From the NCBI GenBank assembly GCA_036986135.1, contig BTQZ01000007.1, forward strand, positions 1 to 64,000: DNA of 64,000 nt, read 5' to 3'. How positions within the stretch are numbered: position 1 is the first letter of the stretch; each line of letters opens with the position of its first letter. A model generated the notes under the pieces. It searched no databases and had not been told where the DNA came from. It saw nothing but the letters and a program-made list of their open reading frames with translations. A program made the position numbers and the translations under genes. Of the stretch, positions 50,913-58,625 are shown one piece after another. Source of the DNA: JADFRG01 sp036986135 (GTDB lineage Bacteria; Chloroflexota; Anaerolineae; Anaerolineales; E44-bin32).

Positions 50913-51701
50913 ATGGACCTTCAACTGAAAGATCAAGTTGCGGTAGTCGCCGCGGCCTCGAAGGGACTGGGCAAATCGGCCGCAATGGCGCTTGCGCAAG
51001 AGGGAGCCCGCCTTGCCATCTGTGCCCGGAGCGAGGCCCTCGATGCTACGGCGGAAGAGATCCGTTCGGAGACGGGGGCGGAGGTGCTGGCGGTCCGTGC
51101 TGACATGACCAAGCGAGCTGAGGTCGAAGGCTTTATCAAGCAGTCTGCGGATCACTACGGCCAGATCGACGTCCTGATCGTCAATAGTGGCGGGCCGCCG
51201 CCCGGCAACTTCATGGACCTGACGATCGAAGATTGGGAAGCGGGTATCCAAACCACGATCATGAGCACCTTGTATCTATGCTACGCGGTCATTCCACACA
51301 TGCTTGAGCGCGGCTCGGGCAGCATCGTGACCACCCAGTCGACCTCGGTTAAACAGCCGATCGAGCGGCTGATCACTTCGAATTCGCTGCGCCTGGCGGT
51401 TATTGGGCTTATGAAGAGTCTGGCCAACGAGCTTGGGCCCCAAGGAATTCGCGTCAATTCGATCAATCCAGCCTGGACCTGGACTGACCGGGTGCAGAAG
51501 CTCATGGAGGACCGCGCCAATGCGGCCGGGACGTCCGTCGAGCAGGAAGCCGTCAAGGTGGCAGAGGCGCTCCCGCTGCGCCGCATGGGAACGCTGGATG
51601 AATATGGAAAGAGCATCGCCTGGTTGGCTTCGCCGGCCGCCGGCTTCATCCACGGTCACGCCTTGATGTTTGACGGCGGCGCGGTTTCTGCTCCGCTGTA
51701 A
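50913..51701 (+). CDS. short-chain dehydrogenase-like protein lacking YxxxK
   Basis: The 262-residue protein has the SDR Rossmann start VAVVAAASKGLGKSAAMALAQEG and NSGG, NSINPAWTWTDR and a C-terminal GHALMFDGGA, as in FabG-like reductases. The usual catalytic YxxxK is replaced: after STSVKQPIERLI comes TSNSLRLAVIG, with Ser and Arg at the Tyr and Lys positions. This SDR branch with SN-x-x-R is known in databases as oxidoreductase of unclear activity, so the catalytic mechanism or activity must differ. A single gene, divergent from the sugar transporter. Confidence 0.82.
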   Translation: MDLQLKDQVAVVAAASKGLGKSAAMALAQEGARLAICARSEALDATAEEIRSETGAEVLAVRADMTKRAEVEGFIKQSADHYGQIDVLIVNSGGPPPGNFMDLTIEDWEAGIQTTIMSTLYLCYAVIPHMLERGSGSIVTTQSTSVKQPIERLITSNSLRLAVIGLMKSLANELGPQGIRVNSINPAWTWTDRVQKLMEDRANAAGTSVEQEAVKVAEALPLRRMGTLDEYGKSIAWLASPAAGFIHGHALMFDGGAVSAPL

Positions 51702-51755
51702 ACGTCACCGTGTTGTGCATTTTCGCTCACGGACCGCGCGCCTACCGCTCTGCGG

Positions 51756-51761
51756 TAGAAT
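51756..51761 (+). promoter_or_regulatory. -10 box of lipA, start codon 9 bases downstream
   Basis: TAGAAT ends 9 bases before the lipA ATG and no Shine-Dalgarno sequence is present, again suggesting a leaderless transcript. Confidence 0.4.
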
Positions 51762-51770
51762 CGCTCCGCA

Positions 51771-52703
51771 ATGTCATCTGTGATTCCTGACATCGATGTC
51801 CAGGAGCTTCCAAAACGGCCGGGCAGGCGCCCCGAGTGGATCAAGGTACGCGCCCCGAGCGGGCCTAGCTACGAACGCGTGCTCGAGACCATGCGATCGA
51901 AGCGGTTGCATACCGTTTGCGAAGAAGCTCGCTGCCCCAATCTGGGCGAATGCTGGGGGTCGGGAACCGCCACGTTCCTGCTCATGGGGGATACTTGCAC
52001 GCGCTCCTGCGGCTTTTGCGATATCAAGACTGGCCGCCCGGAGACGCTGGACTGGCTGGAGCCGGAGCGGGTGGCAAGGGCGGTGCAGGATATGGATCTG
52101 CGCCACGCAGTGATCACCAGCGTCAACCGCGATGAACGTCCCGACGGCGGTGCGCCGATCTTTGCCATGGTCATTCGCAGGATCCGCCAGCTGCGGCCGG
52201 GGTGTTCGATCGAAGTCTTGATCCCCGATTTCAAAGGCTCGCGGGACGCGCTTGCGATCGTGATGGAAGCCCGGCCGGAGATCTTGAACCACAATGTCGA
52301 GACCGTGCGCAGGCTGTTCAAGCATGTGCAGCCGCAAGATCAATATGAGTGGGCCGAGGCCACCCTCAGCAACGCTAAATCACTCGATCCGGACGTACTG
52401 ACCAAATCCGGAATAATGGTCGGCCTGGGCGAGACGATGGAGGAAGTCAAGGAAACCATGCGCGACCTGCGCGAGTGGGAGGTCGATATCTTAACCATCG
52501 GCCAGTATTTGCAGCCCACCATCAAGCATTTGCCGATCGAACGCTACTATCGACCGGAGGAGTTCGAGGAACTGAAGGACTTTGGGATGGACATCGGTTT
52601 CCGGTGGGTTGAGAGCGGGCCGCTCGTGCGCTCCTCATACCACGCCGAACGACAGGTACGTGCACTTTCAGTGGTTCACCGAGAACTGTACGGCTCCGAA
52701 TAG
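51771..52703 (+). CDS. lipA: lipoyl synthase
   Basis: The 310-residue radical SAM enzyme inserts two sulfurs into octanoyl groups on lipoyl domains. Both clusters are visible: the auxiliary site CEEARCPNLGECW (~residue 47) and the radical SAM site CTRSCGFCDI (~76), with the later GLGETMEEV and the C-terminal RSSYHAE. Length is normal. lipB is not adjacent. A hairpin terminator follows 28 bases after the stop. Confidence 0.95.
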   Translation: MSSVIPDIDVQELPKRPGRRPEWIKVRAPSGPSYERVLETMRSKRLHTVCEEARCPNLGECWGSGTATFLLMGDTCTRSCGFCDIKTGRPETLDWLEPERVARAVQDMDLRHAVITSVNRDERPDGGAPIFAMVIRRIRQLRPGCSIEVLIPDFKGSRDALAIVMEARPEILNHNVETVRRLFKHVQPQDQYEWAEATLSNAKSLDPDVLTKSGIMVGLGETMEEVKETMRDLREWEVDILTIGQYLQPTIKHLPIERYYRPEEFEELKDFGMDIGFRWVESGPLVRSSYHAERQVRALSVVHRELYGSE

Positions 52704-52730
52704 TCTCAATCCCTCGCACAGTTGAACAAT

Positions 52731-52751
52731 GCCCGGCTCGCCGGGCGTTTT
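52731..52751 (+). terminator. rho-independent terminator after lipA
   Basis: GCCCGG-CTCG-CCGGGC hairpin followed by GTTTT. Confidence 0.82.
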
Positions 52752-52860
52752 CATAGCATGGACCCCCCTCTTGCGCGCCCAAAAGGATCCCATGGATCAC
52801 CCCCTTCGATTCGGAGAGGAGCGCGGCCGAAGCCATAGGCCGGCGGAGATGGATTAGGCG

Positions 52861-53031
52861 CTATCGTGCAGGGGCGATCCGGCCCGAGAGCGCCGCGTGA
52901 CAGGCGGCACAGAACGGGTCATGCCCTTCAAGCGCTACGAAGGGATCCCAAAGTTCGCTGAGTTCACCGTTAGCGGCCTCGAGAAAATACGATGGATAAA
53001 CGATCGCCCCCACAATGAGGTAACGCTGCAT
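52861..53031 (-). CDS. possible 56-residue protein with CxxCH heme motif
   Basis: A minus-strand frame from ATG (ending 53031) encodes 56 residues with a hydrophobic start (RYLIVGAIVYPSYFLEAA) and DPFCAACHAALSG, a single CxxCH c-type heme-binding motif, then a stop. A weak AGGG ribosome site precedes it. It is divergent from the small protein gene at 53074. The CxxCH could be chance in a frame of this length, but the remainder also reads protein-like. Confidence 0.4.
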   Translation of the reverse strand: MQRYLIVGAIVYPSYFLEAANGELSELWDPFVALEGHDPFCAACHAALSGRIAPAR

Positions 53032-53073
53032 CGCTACCCTGTGGTCAGTCAGTGATACCGACCGGAGGAAGCG

Positions 53074-53331
53074 ATGAATATCAATCTTGGAATGGTCGAA
53101 TGGGAAGAGGGTCGGCGATCTTCTCCCGGCAGGTTAGGGAAGAAACTGGCAGTGGCCCTGAGCGTAGTTTTGCTCGCGGCATTGGCCCTGGGGAATTGGC
53201 TCGCGGCCCCCGATCTTTCGATCGGGGGACAGAGTTCCTCTGCAATCGCCGAAGACGCATTTGCTGCGGATCAAGAGATTGCACAAGATGAGAGTTTCGC
53301 GCCGGCAGGATCACAGGTCTTCACACGGTAG
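53074..53331 (+). CDS. small single-helix membrane or secreted protein, unknown
   Basis: The 85-residue protein has a basic stretch followed by one hydrophobic segment (LAVALSVVLLAALALGNWLAA, trimmed, ~residues 26-45) and an acidic Ser/Ala/Asp-rich tail. GGAGG precedes the ATG by 6 bases. No family is recognisable. The strong hairpin at 53397 lies 65 bases behind its stop. Confidence 0.5.
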   Translation: MNINLGMVEWEEGRRSSPGRLGKKLAVALSVVLLAALALGNWLAAPDLSIGGQSSSAIAEDAFAADQEIAQDESFAPAGSQVFTR

Positions 53332-53396
53332 ATTCAGTGCTTCCTTACCGCCCGCAGCAGTTGCATCAAGAGTGAAGACTTGAGCTGCGCGAGGCA

Positions 53397-53437
53397 AAGA
53401 GAGGCTGTCTCAAAAGCAGCATGAGACAGCCTCTCTT
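53397..53437. terminator. strong hairpin, probable terminator
   Basis: Sixteen-base perfect arms AAGAGAGGCTGTCTCA/TGAGACAGCCTCTCTT enclose a 9-base loop. It separates the small gene at 53074 from the CsaA gene; an A-start and T-end make it terminator-like in both directions. Confidence 0.75.
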
Positions 53438-53545
53438 ACTTGAAACAATGCCGGTCATGACCGCATTCTGCTGCGGCGCTATTGACGGTCGGTCAGTGGT
53501 CTGCAGCGAGGAAGTAAAATCAGACCCGAACAACAGGGAGGAACG

Positions 53546-53884
53546 ATGGGGCAGATCGAGTGGCAGGAGTTCGAGCGGGTGGACATGCGGGTTGGTCGGG
53601 TGCTTCAAGTCGAAGACTTTGAAGAAGCCCGCAACCCCTCTTATCTCTTGCGGATCGACTTTGGTCCGGAGATCGGGGCCAAACAATCGGCAGCCGCAAT
53701 TCGGAATCTCTACCGCAAAGAAGAGCTTCGGGATCGGCTGGTCGTGGCCGTGGTGAACTTCCCGCCGAAGCAGATCGCGAACCACACCTCAGAGGTCCTG
53801 GTGCTGGCGGGCGTCAACCCAGACGGCTCCATGCGCTTGCTCCAGCCCGATGCCGAAGTCGAGCTCGGTGCGCGCGTTCGGTGA
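53546..53884 (+). CDS. csaA: CsaA-type tRNA-binding domain protein
   Basis: The 112-residue protein is a single OB-fold tRNA-binding domain: FERVDMRVGRVLQVEDFEEARNPSYLLRIDFG, the AAIRNLY segment and VVAVVNFPPKQI, ending in NPDGSMRLLQPDAEVELGARV. CsaA is a small homodimer with proposed export-chaperone or tRNA-binding activity in Bacillus. Length fits. GGAGG precedes the ATG. Confidence 0.88.
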   Translation: MGQIEWQEFERVDMRVGRVLQVEDFEEARNPSYLLRIDFGPEIGAKQSAAAIRNLYRKEELRDRLVVAVVNFPPKQIANHTSEVLVLAGVNPDGSMRLLQPDAEVELGARVR

Positions 53885-53917
53885 CTCAGCTAGGCGCCAT
53901 ATGTGTCCGAAGGGATA

Positions 53918-53932
53918 ATGCATAATATGCAT
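53918..53932. promoter_or_regulatory. 15-base palindrome upstream of LLM oxidoreductase gene
   Basis: Arms ATGCATA and TATGCAT flank a single A, 38 bases before the ATG at 53971. CATAAT within it could serve as a -10 box, so a dimeric regulator would block transcription directly. Confidence 0.4.
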
Positions 53933-53970
53933 ACGATGAAGAACCTCGCTGACCGTGTGGTCCCCATCCC

Positions 53971-54987
53971 ATGAAGATCGATGCGCAGATCGCTCCCTCC
54001 TCATTATCCAGCATTCCGGAAGTCGCCAGCAGCGCGGAACGGCTGGGCTTCGACGCCATCTGGTCCTCGGAGACCCAGCATGATCCTTTTCTTCCCCTGG
54101 CTCTGGTCTCCGAGCATACCGAGCGGATGAAATTTGGCACTTCCGTAGCGATCGGCTTCGCGCGCAGTCCGGCCACTCTCGCCTACACGGCCTGGGACCT
54201 GGCAGAGGCTTCCAAAGGCAGGTTCATTCTGGGCCTGGGTACGCAGGTCAAGCCGCACATCGAGCGGCGCTTTGGAATGCCCTGGCCAGATTCTCCCGTG
54301 GGAAAGCTGCGGGAACTCATTGAAGCCGTGCGCGCTTTCTGGCAAGCCTGGCAGACCGGCGAGCGACTCAACTACCGCAGCGAACACTACAAGCTGTCCC
54401 TCATGTCGCCGTTCTTCAATCCGGGTCCGATCGATCACTCCGACATCCCGATCTACATCGCCGGAGTGAACACCGGCCTGTCCCGGCTGGCGGGCGAAGT
54501 AGCGGACGGATTCCACGCCCATGTCTACCATTCCCCCCGTTATCTCAGGGAGGTCGTACGTCCCGCAATTGATGAGGGCGCGATGAGAGCAAACCGGTCG
54601 CCGAATGAGATCCATCTGTCGACGGCCGCCTTTACGGTCACCCGGTCGGAGGAGGCTGAATTCGTGCGTTCTCAGATTGCCTTTTACGCCTCCACACCCA
54701 CTTACCGCCCGGTCATGGAACTGCACGGCTGGGGAGAGACCGCGGAGCGGCTCCAAGGTCTGGCACGCAAGGGCGCATGGGAGGAGATGGCTCAGCAGAT
54801 CGATGACGAGATGCTCAACACATTCGCGGTCGTATGCGAACCGGCGGCATTGTCGAAGATGCTGATCGAGCGGTATGAGGGTTTGGTTGACCGACTCGCG
54901 CTCTACATACCGTACGTTCCTGGCCAGCGAGAAATGGAGTGGAACGAGCTGTTGGAGGGTGTTCGAGCGCAACTCGGATCCGCTTGA
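53971..54987 (+). CDS. LLM-class (F420-type) oxidoreductase
   Basis: The 338-residue protein has the luciferase-like TIM-barrel pattern: SAERLGFDAIWSSETQHDPF, GTSVAIGFARSPATLAYTAWDLA, RFILGLGTQVKPHIERRFG and the later DIPIYIAGVNTGLSRLAGEVADGF. This subgroup usually uses coenzyme F420, common in Actinomycetota and Chloroflexota. The substrate is unknown. Confidence 0.85.
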   Translation: MKIDAQIAPSSLSSIPEVASSAERLGFDAIWSSETQHDPFLPLALVSEHTERMKFGTSVAIGFARSPATLAYTAWDLAEASKGRFILGLGTQVKPHIERRFGMPWPDSPVGKLRELIEAVRAFWQAWQTGERLNYRSEHYKLSLMSPFFNPGPIDHSDIPIYIAGVNTGLSRLAGEVADGFHAHVYHSPRYLREVVRPAIDEGAMRANRSPNEIHLSTAAFTVTRSEEAEFVRSQIAFYASTPTYRPVMELHGWGETAERLQGLARKGAWEEMAQQIDDEMLNTFAVVCEPAALSKMLIERYEGLVDRLALYIPYVPGQREMEWNELLEGVRAQLGSA

Positions 54988-55046
54988 TACAATTCGGGAT
55001 GTTGAGTTAGCGAAATCGGATCACAAAGAGGGCGTGGGGTAATCCT

Positions 55047-55526
55047 ATGACAGCGGCACCACTTACGAAGAAACAGGTAATGGCGGCTCGCGGGTGGATG
55101 ACGATGGTGTTGATCGGACTGTTCATCTTCATGATCGGAATCTATCCGAACCTGATCGGCATGGACCGCAGCCCCGTGGTGGGATTTGTGCAGATCGGAG
55201 TTTGGCTGCTGGGACTGGGCATCCTGCTCCTAGGATCCACGCTGACCGTGCGTGTCATCCGCAACGGCCATCCAAACTCGCTGAGGTCGGAAGTCGGGCT
55301 ACGATTGATCGCAACCGGCTATGTGTTTGCTGTAGCCGCCTCTTTCGCCGACTTTCTGGGAATCGGCTCGCACACCCTTCCGGGAATATCCTATGGCCCG
55401 CTGCAGGTGACGGGCTTGGCGCTCGGCGTGCTGGTCAGCTTATTTGGCGTGATTCTTTATTGGCCCGGAAAGGGCAGCCATGCCTCTAGCGAGGGGCGAA
55501 CCTCCCCACAGCCGAGCACCCCGTAA
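55047..55526 (+). CDS. unknown four-helix membrane protein
   Basis: The 159-residue protein has four hydrophobic segments (MVLIGLFIFMIGIYPNL, VGFVQIGVWLLGLGILLLG, GLRLIATGYVFAVAASFADF and LQVTGLALGVLVSLFGVILYW) and a hydrophilic C-terminal tail. No family is recognisable. It is 59 bases behind the LLM oxidoreductase and could be cotranscribed. Confidence 0.6.
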   Translation: MTAAPLTKKQVMAARGWMTMVLIGLFIFMIGIYPNLIGMDRSPVVGFVQIGVWLLGLGILLLGSTLTVRVIRNGHPNSLRSEVGLRLIATGYVFAVAASFADFLGIGSHTLPGISYGPLQVTGLALGVLVSLFGVILYWPGKGSHASSEGRTSPQPSTP

Positions 55527-55683
55527 TCAAGGGAGCACCCCTCTCCCAAGTCCCAGGTAAGACATTCCCCAGCTGACTGCGTCTAACCCATTTTCCGATC
55601 CCAGGTGCGTCCAATACAGAAAGGCTGCCGGATAGCTTCTCTCGACAGCCTCGATTCGCTCAATTTGTCTGCAGAACCGGCTA

Positions 55684-56724
55684 CTACTCGGCCATCTTCT
55701 CGCTGGAGTGGCCGGGGAAGACCTTCTCGCCAGGCTTGATGGCTGCATAGGCGTAGTTCACGGCCACCGTCACCTGGCCATAGCCCACGACGATGAGGTT
55801 GAGGGGTTCGAGATCCTCCTGAAGCGCCAAATCCCCTGCCGCATACACATTGGGCAGATTGGTCTCCATCTTGTTGTTCACCCGAACATAGCGACGGCCG
55901 ATCGTTTCCAAGCCCCATTCGCGAATCGGGCCCAGATCGGCTTTGAAACCCAGCGCCAGGACGGTGGCGTCCACGTCGATGATGGTTTCCTCATCGGTCC
56001 GATTGTCAAAGATCACCGCTCGCTCAACATGGCCGTCGCCCTGGATCTCGCGCAGCTCGTAATGAATCTTGACATCGACCCCGGATTCATTCAGCCTGTT
56101 TACCGACGTATCGTGGGCGCGAAATCCGGGTCGCCGGTGAATCAGCGTGACGTGCTCGGCGATGGGCTCGGCAGCAAGCGCCCAATCGACGGCGCTGTCG
56201 CCGCCGCCCACGATCAGGACCCGCTTGTCGGCAAACTCCCCGATATCCGCCACGAAGTATTCGAGGCCCTTTCCCTCAAAGAGATCTACGCTCTCATTCG
56301 GGAGCTTAATGGGTCGGAAGGCTCCAATTCCCGCCGCGATGATAACCACTCTCGAGAAATGGTCTCCCTTTGTTGTCCCGATGGCCCAGCATTCCTCGTC
56401 CGGTTCGCCGCCCGGGAGCGGCACACGACGCAGTGTCTCGGCCCGTTCGCCAAGGGCGAACTTTGTGTCCCATTGACTGGCTTGCTCGACCAAGTTCTCA
56501 ACCAGGTTCTTCCCGACGATGGTGGGAAACCCCGGTGTGTCGAAGATCTTCTTCTCGGGGTACAAGGCCGTGATCTGACCCCCCGCCTGCGGGAGGGCGT
56601 CGATCAATTTGCAGCTCATCTCGCGCATGCCAGCATAGAATGCGCCAAACATACCGGTCGGCCCGGCCCCTACGATGGTGATATCGAAAACCTCGGGTTC
56701 TGTGCCTTTTCCCATTAGATCCAA
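55684..56724 (-). CDS. ferredoxin-NADP reductase, thioredoxin-reductase-like type
   Basis: The 346-residue flavoprotein has the FAD motif DITIVGAGPTGMFGAFYAG with DALPQAGGQITALYPEK, the NADP motif VLIVGGGDSAVDWALAAE, and the C-terminal FAD segment VYAAGDLALQEDLEPLN, but no CxxC redox pair; this is the YumC-type ferredoxin/flavodoxin-NADP reductase. It moves electrons between NADPH and ferredoxin. The third-residue ATG is an alternative start. Confidence 0.9.
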   Translation of the reverse strand: MDLMGKGTEPEVFDITIVGAGPTGMFGAFYAGMREMSCKLIDALPQAGGQITALYPEKKIFDTPGFPTIVGKNLVENLVEQASQWDTKFALGERAETLRRVPLPGGEPDEECWAIGTTKGDHFSRVVIIAAGIGAFRPIKLPNESVDLFEGKGLEYFVADIGEFADKRVLIVGGGDSAVDWALAAEPIAEHVTLIHRRPGFRAHDTSVNRLNESGVDVKIHYELREIQGDGHVERAVIFDNRTDEETIIDVDATVLALGFKADLGPIREWGLETIGRRYVRVNNKMETNLPNVYAAGDLALQEDLEPLNLIVVGYGQVTVAVNYAYAAIKPGEKVFPGHSSEKMAE

Positions 56725-56903
56725 TCGGCTCCTATTCGGATGCGTAAAGTTCCCCGGGACACGATTTTAGCAAACCGCTGGGGCTGAGGAGAATAGCCCC
56801 TTGGACAGTTTGTGGCCTGAAGGATGTCACATATCTTGCGAACTTACACCAGAGCATGGACAGGATTCCTTCTCACCTGCGCCTTGGGGCATACGTGTGG
56901 GGG

Positions 56904-57536
56904 CTACAGCTCCACGCGGCGCGGATCGACGCGATGATGTTCGGCCTCAATGATGGCCAGGATCGTATCCACCGTCTTCTCGACCTGCGAATCCGCATTT
57001 AGGACGGCATAGTCGAAGATTTCCAGGTATCCGAGCTCCTCTTTAGCCGTCTCCAGTCTGAGCTGCAGATCCGCTTCCGACTCGGTCCGCCGCTTCCGGA
57101 GACGGCGAGCAAGCTCCTCTTCGTCTCTGGCGGTCAAAAAGATCAACAGGGCCTCCGGTGCCAGGGCCCGGATCGTCTTGGCTCCCTGCACGTCCACGCG
57201 CATCACAACGTCCTGTGCGCTTTCCATGGCTTCACGAATCTGCTGCCTCGGGACGCCCTTATAGTCGTTGTATACGAGGGCGTGCTCGATCAGTTCGCCC
57301 CTTTCGATCATGTCAAGGAACTGCTCTTCCTCGACAAAGAAGTAGTCTTCACCTTCAACTTCGCCGGGTCGGCGGGGGCGGGTGGTCGCCGTAACCACAA
57401 AATGGAACGGCAGCCCCCGTTGCTTCATATGATCCAGGACGGTGTCCTTGCCGACTCCGGAGGGGCCGGAAATCACAACAAGGAGTGGCTCGGTGGGTTG
57501 CTCAATCACGGCTGCGGGCGCTGAGTATAATCCCAT
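56904..57536 (-). CDS. gmk: guanylate kinase
   Basis: The 210-residue kinase phosphorylates GMP. It has the P-loop VISGPSGVGKDTVLDHM (~residue 20), the GMP-binding TTRPRRPGEVEGEDYFFV (~50) and VDVQGAKTIR (~110). A frame running to 57671 overlaps the divergent FmdB-like gene; I start at the ATG ending at 57536, which gives the normal length. Its promoter shares the short space with the divergent gene. Confidence 0.93.
   Translation of the reverse strand: MGLYSAPAAVIEQPTEPLLVVISGPSGVGKDTVLDHMKQRGLPFHFVVTATTRPRRPGEVEGEDYFFVEEEQFLDMIERGELIEHALVYNDYKGVPRQQIREAMESAQDVVMRVDVQGAKTIRALAPEALLIFLTARDEEELARRLRKRRTESEADLQLRLETAKEELGYLEIFDYAVLNADSQVEKTVDTILAIIEAEHHRVDPRRVEL
57526..57531 (+). promoter_or_regulatory. 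-10 box of FmdB-like gene
   Basis: A perfect TATAAT lies 20 bases before the ATG at 57552, within the first codons of the divergent gmk gene. GGAGG precedes the ATG. The two genes are divergently transcribed with overlapping control regions. Confidence 0.5.
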
Positions 57537-57551
57537 TCGCTGGAGGCCGCG

Positions 57552-57932
57552 ATGCCGAGCTACGATTACCGCTGCGCTAACTGCAACAAACGATCTGTGA
57601 TCTATCAAACCTACGAAGAGTATGGCGAAACGCCTGTCCAGTGCCCGCACTGCGGGGGCAAAGACCTGCACCGAATCATCGGTCGAATCCGCATTGCCAA
57701 ATCGGAAGATTCACGGCTTGAGGATCTCTCCGACCCGAGCAGCTGGGGAGATTTCGATGAGAATGACCCCAAGTCCATGGCGAAAATGATGCGCAAGATG
57801 GGCAACGAACTCGGTGAGGATATGCCGGCCGAATTTGATGAGGTGGTCGATCGCCTAGAGGCTGGTGACGATCCAGAGCAAATCGAGAAGGACATGCCCG
57901 ATCTCGGAGGCGGGGACGACTTCGGCTTCTAG
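57552..57932 (+). CDS. FmdB-type zinc ribbon protein
   Basis: The 126-residue protein opens MPSYDYRCANCN with a second pair CPHCGG, a zinc ribbon of the FmdB/CxxC_CxxC_SSSS family, and continues with an acidic low-complexity tail (WGDFDENDPKSMAKMM ... DDFGF). These are thought to be small regulators; function is unproven. It is divergent from gmk. Confidence 0.75.
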   Translation: MPSYDYRCANCNKRSVIYQTYEEYGETPVQCPHCGGKDLHRIIGRIRIAKSEDSRLEDLSDPSSWGDFDENDPKSMAKMMRKMGNELGEDMPAEFDEVVDRLEAGDDPEQIEKDMPDLGGGDDFGF

Positions 57933-57974
57933 CAACCCGGGGATCTGCTGCAGCCCCCCCGCCTCCTTACTATT

Positions 57975-57998
57975 GGGCGCCCAGGACCGAGGGCGCCC
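57975..57998. terminator. GC-rich hairpin between convergent genes
   Basis: GGGCGCCC arms repeat around an 8-base loop between the FmdB-like gene and the end of tmk. It may stop transcription on either strand; no clear T-run. Confidence 0.5.
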
Positions 57999-58004
57999 GG
58001 TACC

Positions 58005-58625
58005 TTACATCTCTAATCGCCCCGCAACAACTCCCCGTATCTGTTCCTGAATCTGATCCTCAGTTTGGGCCGCGTCGATCCGGACCCAGCGGTCCGGCTC
58101 GGCGTCTGCCAGGCGCAGGTAGCCTTGCCGGACGCGTTCATGGAAAGCCAGATCGTAATCGTCGAGGCGATTCCAGTGGCCGTCCTGCTTGCGGCGCTCC
58201 AGCCCGAGCTCGCTGGTGAGGTCGAGAAGGAATGTTAGGTCCGGGATTAGTCCACCGGTGACGAAGCCGGTTATGGTGCGAAGCAGCTCCAGATCCAACT
58301 CGTGACCGTAGCCCTGGTACGCGAGCGAGGAGTCGTAGAAGCGATCGCATACGACCACTCCCTCACGCGCAAGATGAGGCTGGATGAGTTGCCGTACCAC
58401 TTGTGCTCGGGAGGCGGAAAACAACAGGAACTCGGCCTCCGGGCTCATGCTCTTGTTCTCAAGCGACATGATCACTCGGCGAATCTGATCGCCGATTTTT
58501 GTGCCGCCCGGCTCTCGAGTGAATAAGATGTCGTGACCCTGGCTTTTGAGGTGATCGGCCAATCGCAGAGCTTGAGTGGACTTGCCGCCCCCCTCGGGGC
58601 CTTCAAGGGTTACGAAGAAGCTCAA
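58005..58625 (-). CDS. tmk: thymidylate kinase
   Basis: The 206-residue kinase phosphorylates dTMP. It has the P-loop VTLEGPEGGGKSTQALRL at the start, the DR(F/Y) motif DRFYDSSLAYQGYGHELD (~residue 93) and the LID region RRKQDGHWNRLDDYDLAF (~150). It overlaps the R3H-AAA gene by 4 bases. Confidence 0.94.
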   Translation of the reverse strand: MSFFVTLEGPEGGGKSTQALRLADHLKSQGHDILFTREPGGTKIGDQIRRVIMSLENKSMSPEAEFLLFSASRAQVVRQLIQPHLAREGVVVCDRFYDSSLAYQGYGHELDLELLRTITGFVTGGLIPDLTFLLDLTSELGLERRKQDGHWNRLDDYDLAFHERVRQGYLRLADAEPDRWVRIDAAQTEDQIQEQIRGVVAGRLEM

